This document shows positions 1 through 5,789 of a DNA stretch of 8,478 nucleotides, piece by piece. The position numbers were made by a program, and so were the translations under genes. Numbering within the stretch: the first letter of the stretch is position 1; every line of letters begins with the position of its first letter. Source of the DNA: Sedimentisphaerales bacterium (GTDB lineage: Bacteria > Planctomycetota > Phycisphaerae > Sedimentisphaerales > Anaerobacaceae); the NCBI GenBank assembly GCA_030630905.1, contig DAOVMB010000078.1:1-8478 (forward strand), given 5' to 3'. The notes under the pieces were generated by a model, which searched no databases, had not been told where the DNA came from, and saw nothing but the letters and a program-made list of their open reading frames with translations.

Positions 1-21
1 CCTTTTCAGCCGGAACCTCAA

Positions 22-741
22 CTACAACGTCCCAGCCACTTCATAACTAACGAACTTGATAAACTCAAGCGGACTGACAGCCGCCAATTTTTCATGCAAA
101 GGTGCAAAACCCGATCGCTTCTCGGATTTAAAGTAGCTCTTGATACGTTTTTCAGTCGTTTTATCGGCGCTATCCCAAACCTGCTCAAGAGCCCATACTA
201 ACTGCCCATCTCTCAGGTCCAGAAGCTTCAAGCGCAGTCCAACCGACATATGAGGATAGGGCCTGTATTCCGTAACAGTTCCAAGCAGTACTCCATCACA
301 CTTTAACATCTCACGGATTGCTAATAACTGTTCAAGAGTATAGGTCGAGTCCCGCTGAAGTTGCAGACTTCGCCACGAAGGATCATGCTGATGGATTAAA
401 GTTAAGCCAAAAACCTGCTTCTTCTGCAATGCCTGGAAAAGCGATCCGGTAACATCGTTAGAAATCTGGGGATAACTCGAATCGTTATCCAGCTCAACAA
501 TAACAACCCTTCCAATGGTAGTCAGTTTCTTGTTTGGATTTCGATAATAGTGATTTGCCGCCGGTGCAGAGGCACTATGGGTACGGCAGCCGGATAAAAG
601 GACCGCCAACAACAGCAATATTGTGCCCCATGATTTACGTGAATTGCGGCTTGCAGATCGCAACCTTTGCCTTGAATAACAGGCGATAAACGATGAGTTA
701 CGAGTCAAAAGATACGATAATACCGTTGCCGGGCTGTTCAT
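22..741 (-). CDS. Lipoprotein with LpoB/CsgG/FlgT-like core (unknown function)
   Basis: The 239-residue protein has a lipobox LLSGC (Cys at 52) behind a hydrophobic stretch GTILLLLAVLLS. The mature part (about 75-190) alternates strands and helices in the manner of the LpoB, CsgG N-terminal or FlgT middle domain: GRVVIVELDND, then a helix TGSLFQALQKK, then REMLKCDGVLLGTVTEYRPY and VGLRLKLLDLRDGQLVWALE. The 'lrLlDlrtGqlvW' ending is typical of such periplasmic lipoproteins, but I cannot name the family firmly. The ATG at 741 has a good AGGTGA five bases upstream (747-752). However, it gives an unusually long 38-residue n-region before the hydrophobic core. A TTG at 663 with AAGG six bases upstream would give a more normal 25-residue signal peptide. 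It lies 32 nt after the coiled-coil lipoprotein gene, so the two are likely co-transcribed. Confidence 0.85.
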   Translation of the reverse strand: MNSPATVLSYLLTRNSSFIACYSRQRLRSASRNSRKSWGTILLLLAVLLSGCRTHSASAPAANHYYRNPNKKLTTIGRVVIVELDNDSSYPQISNDVTGSLFQALQKKQVFGLTLIHQHDPSWRSLQLQRDSTYTLEQLLAIREMLKCDGVLLGTVTEYRPYPHMSVGLRLKLLDLRDGQLVWALEQVWDSADKTTEKRIKSYFKSEKRSGFAPLHEKLAAVSPLEFIKFVSYEVAGTL

Positions 742-773
742 TTGATTCACCTAATATTAATCGTTTTCTGTTA

Positions 774-1346
774 TTAAGGCCGGTCAGGCTTATTCAGCGA
801 TGCAACGGCTGAGCCTACGCTTGCTGTATTCTCAGCCCTGGCCGATTCTGAAGTGACCTGTCCGCCGAGAACTTTAAGTATCCGAAGCAGCGTTTCCAAC
901 TGGGCTGTTTCGGCATTACGCATTTCATTACGGAAGCCAAGGATGTCGGTTTTCCAATTGTTCAATTCAACACGCATCTCAATCAGAAGGCTATTAGCTT
1001 CGGCCAACTCTTTTTGTGCCTGCTGTAATTGGGCATCAAGAGAAACGACCTGCTCATTAAGCTGACGGTTTTTGGCGATAAAGTCTTCGTTTTGCCGCCG
1101 CAATAAGGCCGCCTCCCGGGTGAGCCTGGCGTATTCTCCCGATAATTTCATTGCCGACTCGACTACGGTTGGGCCTTCCGAGGCAGGTTCCTGGAACCTC
1201 TTGGCAATAGAATCATTCTGCTGTCTTTCGACAGGAACAGGCTCGACGGCGAGGTCCGCCGGTTTTTGACTGGATGAGCAGCCCGGGAGCAGGAATATTA
1301 GAACCAATAAAATCACTAAACCGGTTATCTTCTTTTCGATTTGCAT
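774..1346 (-). CDS. Coiled-coil lipoprotein (unknown function)
   Basis: The 190-residue product has a classical lipoprotein signal: a short basic start (MQIEKK), a hydrophobic core, and the lipobox LLPGC with the lipidated cysteine at about residue 23. After a Pro/Val/Gln-rich linker, residues of about 70-155 form a long, probably helical coiled coil (EYARLTREAALLRRQNEDF, VVSLDAQLQQAQKELAEANS and the region that follows), and the C-terminus is Ala/Ser-rich. Ser follows the cysteine (CSSS), so by the E. coli +2 rule it would go to the outer membrane; sorting rules in other phyla are less certain. It is separated from the flagellar genes by the palindrome-bearing spacer, and its partner lipoprotein follows after 32 nt. 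A structural role in the envelope around the flagellum is inference from context. It may also be a general envelope protein. Confidence 0.85.
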   Translation of the reverse strand: MQIEKKITGLVILLVLIFLLPGCSSSQKPADLAVEPVPVERQQNDSIAKRFQEPASEGPTVVESAMKLSGEYARLTREAALLRRQNEDFIAKNRQLNEQVVSLDAQLQQAQKELAEANSLLIEMRVELNNWKTDILGFRNEMRNAETAQLETLLRILKVLGGQVTSESARAENTASVGSAVASLNKPDRP

Positions 1347-1355
1347 TGTATTTTT

Positions 1356-1359
1356 CTCC
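1356..1359 (-). promoter_or_regulatory. Ribosome binding site of the coiled-coil lipoprotein gene
   Basis: GGAG on the minus strand, nine bases from the ATG at 1346. It overlaps the codons right after an upstream in-frame ATG at 1361, which has no ribosome-binding site of its own, so the start at 1346 is preferred. Confidence 0.65.
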
Positions 1360-1432
1360 ATATTAATTTCATTCGATTTAGAAGCACTAATATTCTGTCA
1401 CGCATGAATTTGCAGGTTGTCTTCCTGCGATT

Positions 1433-1515
1433 GGGTGGCAGCCTCAAGCGCAGCTTGGGTATGGTTTCTCTGGCATTTACCATCCCCAAAGCCTTCGGCT
1501 TTGAGGCTGCCACCC
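1433..1515. repeat. 83-bp cloverleaf palindrome (REP- or MITE-like intergenic element)
   Basis: Perfect 15-bp terminal inverted repeats (gggtggcagcctcaa at 1433-1447, complement at 1501-1515) enclose three inner hairpins with no unpaired bases between them. The inner arms are a small GC-GCA-GC arm at 1448-1454, a long arm with TTGGG/CCCAA and ATGG/CCAT pairs around one mismatch (1455-1489), and an AGCC-TTC-GGCT arm at 1490-1500. The whole element thus folds as a four-way junction on either strand. It sits in the only sizeable spacer of the cluster. No T-run follows it on either strand, so it is not a standard terminator. The architecture resembles REP/BIME or short non-autonomous mobile palindromes. 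Copy number cannot be judged from this window. Confidence 0.85.
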
Positions 1516-1566
1516 TTTCGGCATCTATCTACAAATTCAATTGTCATAATGTACTACAGCAACTTT

Positions 1567-1824
1567 TTACTTTTGGGAATCATCCGGAGCCTTTGCCGCG
1601 GCGCCGGCATATTCACACTTTACGGACATTGTTGTCCCGCAGGAACAGGTTACTTCTATTACGGCGTATTCCGGATGATTTTCCAGGATACGTACCTTTG
1701 GTGCAGATGAAGCTGCGACTTGCCGTTTCGGCGAATCCGATCCGTCTTGTGCCGCACCGAGATGGAATTGGCCTTCGAGTTTAACATCATTACTCTTTAA
1801 AATCCGCCCTGCCGGTCTTATCAT
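1567..1824 (-). CDS. Small CxC...C motif protein (unknown function)
   Basis: This 85-residue protein is unrecognised. The N-terminal 43 residues are Gly/Ala/Ser-rich and polar. A compact core at about 43-72 reads VRILENHPEYAVIEVTCSCG then TTMSVKCEYA, with cysteines at 60, 62 and 70. A strand-like IEVTCSCG followed by a short turn and MSVKCEY looks like a beta hairpin carrying a CxC-x7-C cluster, which could bind a metal such as zinc. The C-terminal 13 residues are again disordered. The ATG has AGGA six bases upstream (1831-1834), a convincing start. It lies 32 nt after the charged protein and is the last gene before the large spacer, so it probably ends the fliL-to-fliA transcription unit. 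A cytoplasmic location is expected, as no signal peptide is present. Confidence 0.75.
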   Translation of the reverse strand: MIRPAGRILKSNDVKLEGQFHLGAAQDGSDSPKRQVAASSAPKVRILENHPEYAVIEVTCSCGTTMSVKCEYAGAAAKAPDDSQK

Positions 1825-1856
1825 TTATTATCCTAACTCTTATTTATCGATTACAG

Positions 1857-2084
1857 TCAAGCACAGTAATCAATCCCAATACTGTCCGAATTACTATCAC
1901 TTTTGTTGCCGGTTCCCTCTTCCGGCAGAGTTTCTTCGCCCTGTATGGTTTCGTCTTTTTCCTTATTTTCATCGTGTAATTGCTGCCGGCGTTTTCTTTC
2001 TTCACGGTGTTTTACCGGAGTCAAGCCCGAGATATTCTTCAAAGCATCCACCGGCTTTATCATATTGGAATCATAATCTGCCAT
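1857..2084 (-). CDS. Small charged protein overlapping fliA (unknown function)
   Basis: This 75-residue protein is not one I can name. It starts inside the last codons of fliA (14-nt overlap), so it is probably translated with it. Residues 8-25 (MIKPVDALKNISGLTPVK) are moderately hydrophobic. Residues 26-50 are a strongly charged, probably helical stretch rich in R, K, Q and E. The rest is an acidic, Ser/Asn-rich and probably disordered tail ending in IGIDYCA. There is no signal peptide or membrane helix. A second ATG at 2063 would remove seven residues, but it lacks a ribosome-binding site; the first start has only a weak GGAAAG directly adjoining it. Its size and position next to fliA are compatible with a regulator of FliA, but I see no clear FlgM-type sigma-28-binding helices. 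Function is unassigned. Confidence 0.7.
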   Translation of the reverse strand: MADYDSNMIKPVDALKNISGLTPVKHREERKRRQQLHDENKEKDETIQGEETLPEEGTGNKSDSNSDSIGIDYCA

Positions 2085-2886
2085 CTTTCCACTGCCTTAA
2101 TTTAACTGACAAATTAAACAAAGCACTTGCGTGCAGTTGGCTGACTCGTGACTCGGTAATTTCTAAAATTTCCGCGATTTGTTTCATTGTCAGTTGTTGA
2201 TGGTAATAAAGCAGAATCACCTGCCGTTGTCTTTCGGACAATTGCCGTATCGCCTCTGTTAACTTTTCTATAAGCTCTTCTCGTTCGATCTTTTCTTCAG
2301 GAGCAATCGTATGTGATGACGCCAAAAGATTACTCAGTACAGGTGAATCCTCGCCAAAGCCGTCAAGCGAGATAAAATGCTGCGCCCGGGCGTTTTCGAA
2401 CGTTTCGTAAAGCTCCTCAACAGTTATTCCAAGTTTTTCAGCCAATTCGGTATCAGCCGGAGCCGTTCCTGTCTGCTCGGTGATCTTCCGGCTGAGCTGC
2501 TGGGCCATGCGAATCCGCTTTCTGAGGTTATCAGGCATAAAGGACCAGCCTCTCAGTTCATCGAGAATAGCACCTTTGATCCTGATATAAGCGTAGGTTT
2601 TGAATTCGGCCTGGTGAGAAGGATCGAAATCGCGGGCGGCCCTAACAAGCCCGACGGTTCCCGCCGAGACCATATCTTCAAATGATAACGGAGGCTTCAA
2701 ATATATTACGACCCGCCTGGCTATCTTGTGGACCATGGGCAGAAGTTCGGCTATCTGTTCGTCCTCGATTTTTCCCCGGACAGACTTTTTTTGGACAGAG
2801 TATGCGCGCAGGGCAACATTATTTAGATGCTTTCGGCTCTTGTCTGCAAACCGGTCCTCGCTGATGTCTTTAGTCTGTACCGACAC
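2071..2886 (-). CDS. fliA: RNA polymerase sigma factor FliA (sigma-28)
   Basis: FliA directs RNA polymerase to late flagellar promoters (filament, motor, chemotaxis) and is normally held by the anti-sigma factor FlgM until the hook is complete. The 271-residue protein shows region 2 at about 48-113 (LSFEDMVSAGTVGLVRAARD at 67-86, FKTYAYIRIKGAILDELRG at 95-113), region 3 at about 118-180, and region 4 at about 205-262 with the helix-turn-helix LTMKQIAEILEITESRVSQL at 232-251. This is FliA/WhiG-type architecture. The start is GTG at 2886: no ATG occurs in this frame before residue 51, and an in-frame stop lies seven codons upstream of the GTG. AAGG elements sit just upstream. The start lies inside the end of the two-helix gene (17-nt overlap), and the stop overlaps the next gene by 14 nt, suggesting coupled translation on both sides. 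The N-terminal 40 residues before region 2 are a little longer than usual. Confidence 0.96.
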   Translation of the reverse strand: MSVQTKDISEDRFADKSRKHLNNVALRAYSVQKKSVRGKIEDEQIAELLPMVHKIARRVVIYLKPPLSFEDMVSAGTVGLVRAARDFDPSHQAEFKTYAYIRIKGAILDELRGWSFMPDNLRKRIRMAQQLSRKITEQTGTAPADTELAEKLGITVEELYETFENARAQHFISLDGFGEDSPVLSNLLASSHTIAPEEKIEREELIEKLTEAIRQLSERQRQVILLYYHQQLTMKQIAEILEITESRVSQLHASALFNLSVKLRQWKDGRL

Positions 2887-3154
2887 TGCCCTTTTCCTTA
2901 AATCTCATCTTGGGATTAACTCCAAAACCAGAGTCATCCTGCCGATTCATCTGGTCTGCTATTATCGCATCGACTAAAATAGCATTTATCGCCCTTACAG
3001 CCCATCCTCCCGCTATATACGCAAGCACCGCCCCTATCAGCGCCCTCTTACAGCAAATAAACGGCGAAAGGCCACAAAAGCCTCCAATTAAGCTCAAGAC
3101 GAAAAAACATATCACTGCAATGCTTACTGCAATTGATCTAACGTGTAGCGGCAT
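2870..3154 (-). CDS. Small two-helix membrane protein between flhA and fliA (unknown function)
   Basis: I do not recognise a named family. The 94-residue product has two probable transmembrane helices, about 6-28 and 38-59, joined by a short GLSPFICCKRA loop with a double cysteine. An AVRAINAIL segment and a polar C-terminal tail follow. The pattern of a positive residue after the CC pair and a second amphipathic helix looks conserved-protein-like rather than random. The start is uncertain: an ATG at 3193 would add 13 residues, but no Shine-Dalgarno lies close to it and those residues look like translated spacer. I prefer 3154, where a weak GAGA sits five bases upstream and the protein begins just before the first helix. 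Its 3' end overlaps fliA by 17 nt, which ties it to the operon. flhF and flhG often occupy this position in other flagellar clusters. Confidence 0.75.
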   Translation of the reverse strand: MPLHVRSIAVSIAVICFFVLSLIGGFCGLSPFICCKRALIGAVLAYIAGGWAVRAINAILVDAIIADQMNRQDDSGFGVNPKMRFKEKGSVGTD

Positions 3155-3212
3155 AATTATCTCGTATTTCCTGTTGCATATATCATATTGCATTTATCTG
3201 GCGCACAACACA

Positions 3213-5357
3213 TCACCTCGAAACTCCGACAAGTTCCCGCCCACTTGGCTCTACCGATTCGGTCTGCTGGATGGATATTATTTCTATCGGCTCTACTTCG
3301 GTTCCAAGCACAACTTCATCATACGCCACGACCGGCAACATCGGCACTGTTCGCGACAACATTACCGCCAGCGGCGAGCGTAACCTCGCATCACAGAGCA
3401 ATACCACCTTATCGTTACCTTTATCCATCGTCGCCTTCCATGCTTGCGCTGTTTTTCTGCTTATATCCATGGCCATCTCGGTCGGTAAAGCCAGATTGAT
3501 TCCCTCTGCCTCCTGCTGCAGGGTCGAGGTCATCTGATGCTCGAGTGCGGGATCCAGCGTTATGGCCATAATTTTGCCATCGTCATTCTTACACTGCTCG
3601 GTAATAGATCTGCCCAGGCGCTTACGAACCATCTCCGTCAAAACAGCGGTGTTCTTGGTTTTTGAAGCGTGTTCTCCCAGCGATTCAAGTATAGCGGTTA
3701 ATTCACGAATCGGTATCCCATCCTTTATGAGGTTTTGAAGCACACGCTGAAGCAATCCGATAGACACGTCCCGATCGGCTCCGATAACTTCTCCGACCAA
3801 TGACGGCTGAGTATTACGAAGTCTGTCAATCAGAAGCTGCACATCTTCACGTGTCAATAAATCGCCGGCGTGTTTTCGCATTATTTCGGATAAATGAGTA
3901 ATAAAGACCGACTCAGGATCGATCACTGTATATCCGTTGAGTTCGGCCTTTTCCTTATTGGCTTGTGTAATCCACAAAGCCGGCAGTCCGTAAACAGGTT
4001 CGGTGGTTTCTATACCATCAACTTTGGTTTGGACGGTACCCGGATCCATAGCAAGAAACTTCTCAGGTTCCAATCGCCCCTTCGCTACCGGCAACTCTGC
4101 GATTCGAATCTCATAAGCGGTCGGCTCGAGATTAATATTATCGCGTAGCCGAACCAGAGGAATAATGATTCCAAGCTGCCGGGCAAACTTTCTCCGCAAT
4201 GCCCCGATACGATCAAATATAGTGCTGTCTTTACGAGGATCCACCATACTGATTAATCGCACGCCGACCTGCACGGAAACCCGGTCGACGTCCAGCAGCT
4301 CTTCGACCGGCTGTTTCTCGGCCTTTGCCTGGGGAGAGGCACTGGGTTTCTGCTTATGGCCCTTTTCGGATTGAGCCACTGCTCGTCCAAGCAGAGCCGA
4401 ACCGGCGCCCAGCAAAAGAAAGGGAATTTTGGGCATACCCGGCACCAACGCCATCAACGCGATTATGACTCCTGCCATAATCAGCGGCTGACTTGTTTTG
4501 AGAAACTGCCTGGATAGATCCTGGCCGACACTGTAGCGTGAAGATATTTTTGTGACCAAAAATCCCGAACTGACCGCAATGATGACTGACGGGATCTGGC
4601 TGACAAGTCCGTCACCGATGGAAAGAATGGAATAAGTCCTAACGGCGCCCGCAATTGGAATACCGCGCGAATATCCCATAGCTATACCGCCGATTATATT
4701 GACCGCTGTGATGATCAGCCCGGCCTTGGCATCACCGCGTATAAATTTGCTCGCACCATCCATTGCGCCATAGAACTCGCTTTCTTTTACGATTTTCGCT
4801 CGGCGCTCATTGGCTTGCGTTTCGGTAATGGTTCCGGCATTAAGGTCCGCATCAATAGCCATTTGCTTGCCGGGCATCGCATCAAGGGTAAAACGGGCGG
4901 ACACTTCGCTGATTCGCTCAGCGCCTTTGGTAATAACAATGAACTGGATCACGACAAGGATCAGGAAAATGACCAGGCCCACCACGAAACTACCACCGGC
5001 AACAAAACCGCCAAAGGTCTCAATGATTTTTCCGGCATTTCCATGTAGAAGGATCAATCTCGTCGAGGCAACGTTAAGGGAGAGGCGAAACAACGTTACG
5101 AAAAGAAGCAGTGAAGGAAACGTCGACAATTCGAGCGCCTCTTTCGACGACAGGGTCACGATCAAAACAGCCACAGACAAAGAGATACTACAAGCCAGAA
5201 ACATATCCAAAATCAGCGTAGGCAAAGGAATTATAAGGGTAGCGAGAACCGCAACCAGGCCAACAACCAAGACAATATTGCTATAGGACGCCAGAGGCGT
5301 GTTGAGAGAATCCGATCCGGGCGATCCCTGCAAATTGGTTTGTCCATGTCCTGTCAT
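3213..5357 (-). CDS. flhA: Flagellar export gate protein FlhA
   Basis: FlhA is the largest membrane subunit of the flagellar type III export gate. It uses the proton motive force and its cytoplasmic ring docks chaperone-substrate complexes. The 714 residues match full length. A multi-helix membrane domain covers about 27-330 and includes the family signature RLSLNVASTRLIL (91-103) and the highly conserved cytoplasmic loop DAMPGKQMAIDADLNAG (159-175), then SEFYGAMDGASKFIRGDA (193-210). A Lys/Pro/Ala-rich linker spans about 330-355, and the cytoplasmic domain spans about 355-695, with DPESVFITHLSEI (480-492), PSLVGEVI (518-525) and IPIRELTAILESLGEHA (548-564). The ATG start has AAGGAA five bases upstream (5363-5368). 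The flagellar rather than virulence (SctV) assignment rests on its neighbours fliM, fliN and fliA. Oddly, fliOPQR and flhB, common upstream neighbours, are absent here. Confidence 0.98.
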   Translation of the reverse strand: MTGHGQTNLQGSPGSDSLNTPLASYSNIVLVVGLVAVLATLIIPLPTLILDMFLACSISLSVAVLIVTLSSKEALELSTFPSLLLFVTLFRLSLNVASTRLILLHGNAGKIIETFGGFVAGGSFVVGLVIFLILVVIQFIVITKGAERISEVSARFTLDAMPGKQMAIDADLNAGTITETQANERRAKIVKESEFYGAMDGASKFIRGDAKAGLIITAVNIIGGIAMGYSRGIPIAGAVRTYSILSIGDGLVSQIPSVIIAVSSGFLVTKISSRYSVGQDLSRQFLKTSQPLIMAGVIIALMALVPGMPKIPFLLLGAGSALLGRAVAQSEKGHKQKPSASPQAKAEKQPVEELLDVDRVSVQVGVRLISMVDPRKDSTIFDRIGALRRKFARQLGIIIPLVRLRDNINLEPTAYEIRIAELPVAKGRLEPEKFLAMDPGTVQTKVDGIETTEPVYGLPALWITQANKEKAELNGYTVIDPESVFITHLSEIMRKHAGDLLTREDVQLLIDRLRNTQPSLVGEVIGADRDVSIGLLQRVLQNLIKDGIPIRELTAILESLGEHASKTKNTAVLTEMVRKRLGRSITEQCKNDDGKIMAITLDPALEHQMTSTLQQEAEGINLALPTEMAMDISRKTAQAWKATMDKGNDKVVLLCDARLRSPLAVMLSRTVPMLPVVAYDEVVLGTEVEPIEIISIQQTESVEPSGRELVGVSR

Positions 5358-5375
5358 CGAAATTCCTTCTTAAAC

Positions 5376-5771
5376 TCACGCCCCGGCAGCCTTGGCGTCA
5401 GAATCGCTAAGGCCGAGAATCTGCTTAATCCTGATAGCAAACCGGTCATCCACCACCACTACATTTCCGGTAGCAAACTTGGTGTCTCTGAGATATAAGT
5501 CTGCCGGCTCATCAATAGATTTGTCGAGCTTTAATACCGAACCGGGTCCAAGCTGTAAAAGCCGCTTAACCGGCAATTCAGTCTGGCCGATAACAACCGT
5601 AACTGAAACGTTCATAGCCAGTAAGACATCGATACTTCCGGCACCGGTTGTAGCCTCGGTTCCAACAGCCTCGGAAAATTCGACCGATTGCGCCTGCGTT
5701 TTATCGTCTTGTTGCGACGTATCTTCCTGCTGATCCTGTTTTTCTTCTACGGCGTTAGCTGCTTTTGCCAT
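5376..5771 (-). CDS. fliN: Flagellar motor switch protein FliN
   Basis: FliN forms the base of the C-ring and docks the FliH-FliI export ATPase. The 131-residue protein has a low-complexity acidic and Gln-rich N-terminal tail (1-45) and one SpoA domain at about 46-120. Family hallmarks are the IDVLLAMNVSVTVVIGQTEL strand, LLQLGPGSVLKLDK (71-84), NVVVVDDRFAIRI (103-115) and a hydrophobic IKQILGL end. The ATG at 5771 is preferred because GGGAGG sits ten bases upstream. A TTG at 5789 in the same frame overlaps that ribosome-binding site. It lies 18 nt after fliM and 18 nt before flhA, so it is clearly in the same operon. Identity is secure; the long charged tail is variable in this family. Confidence 0.95.
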   Translation of the reverse strand: MAKAANAVEEKQDQQEDTSQQDDKTQAQSVEFSEAVGTEATTGAGSIDVLLAMNVSVTVVIGQTELPVKRLLQLGPGSVLKLDKSIDEPADLYLRDTKFATGNVVVVDDRFAIRIKQILGLSDSDAKAAGA

Positions 5772-5781
5772 ATCTTTATAT

Positions 5782-5787
5782 CCTCCC
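5782..5787 (-). promoter_or_regulatory. Ribosome binding site of fliN
   Basis: GGGAGG on the minus strand within the 18-nt fliM-fliN gap, ten bases from the ATG at 5771. It rules out the upstream in-frame TTG at 5789, which directly adjoins this element. Confidence 0.75.
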
Positions 5788-5789
5788 AA

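Larger units (their letters stand above)
1347..1566. other. Intergenic spacer, 220 nt, the only long one in the window
   Basis: It separates the small CxC protein gene from the first lipoprotein gene. Besides the cloverleaf at 1433-1515 it holds a minor hairpin (gcagg/cctgc at 1412-1416 and 1424-1428) and the lipoprotein ribosome-binding site. I see no convincing sigma-70, sigma-54 or sigma-28 promoter and no intrinsic terminator, although a promoter for the two lipoprotein genes would be expected here if they are a separate unit. Confidence 0.6.

Noticed and set aside
1325..1513. A 62-residue minus-strand reading frame through the spacer
   Set aside because: It is mostly the palindrome and its flank read through, overlaps the lipoprotein start, and has no ribosome-binding site.
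1433..1515. The palindrome as an intrinsic terminator
   Set aside because: No T-run follows the stem on either strand, and the structure has three inner arms rather than a simple stem-loop.
1515..1540. A sigma-28-like promoter (TTGAATTT, 10 nt, GCCGAAAG on the minus strand) before the lipoprotein genes
   Set aside because: The -35 match is partial, spacing is one short of the usual 11, and the -10 overlaps the palindrome edge. It is too weak to annotate, though transcript mapping could revive it.
1341..1784. A 147-residue plus-strand reading frame
   Set aside because: It lies antisense to the CxC gene and across the palindrome; it shows no recognisable domain and the minus-strand genes explain the region better.
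4810..5286. A 158-residue plus-strand frame opposite flhA
   Set aside because: It is antisense to the conserved membrane domain of FlhA and is a frame shadow rich in Arg and Thr.
5772..5789. TTG at 5789 as the fliN start (and likewise TTG at 7402 for fliL)
   Set aside because: In both cases the TTG abuts or is part of the Shine-Dalgarno element of a well-spaced downstream ATG.
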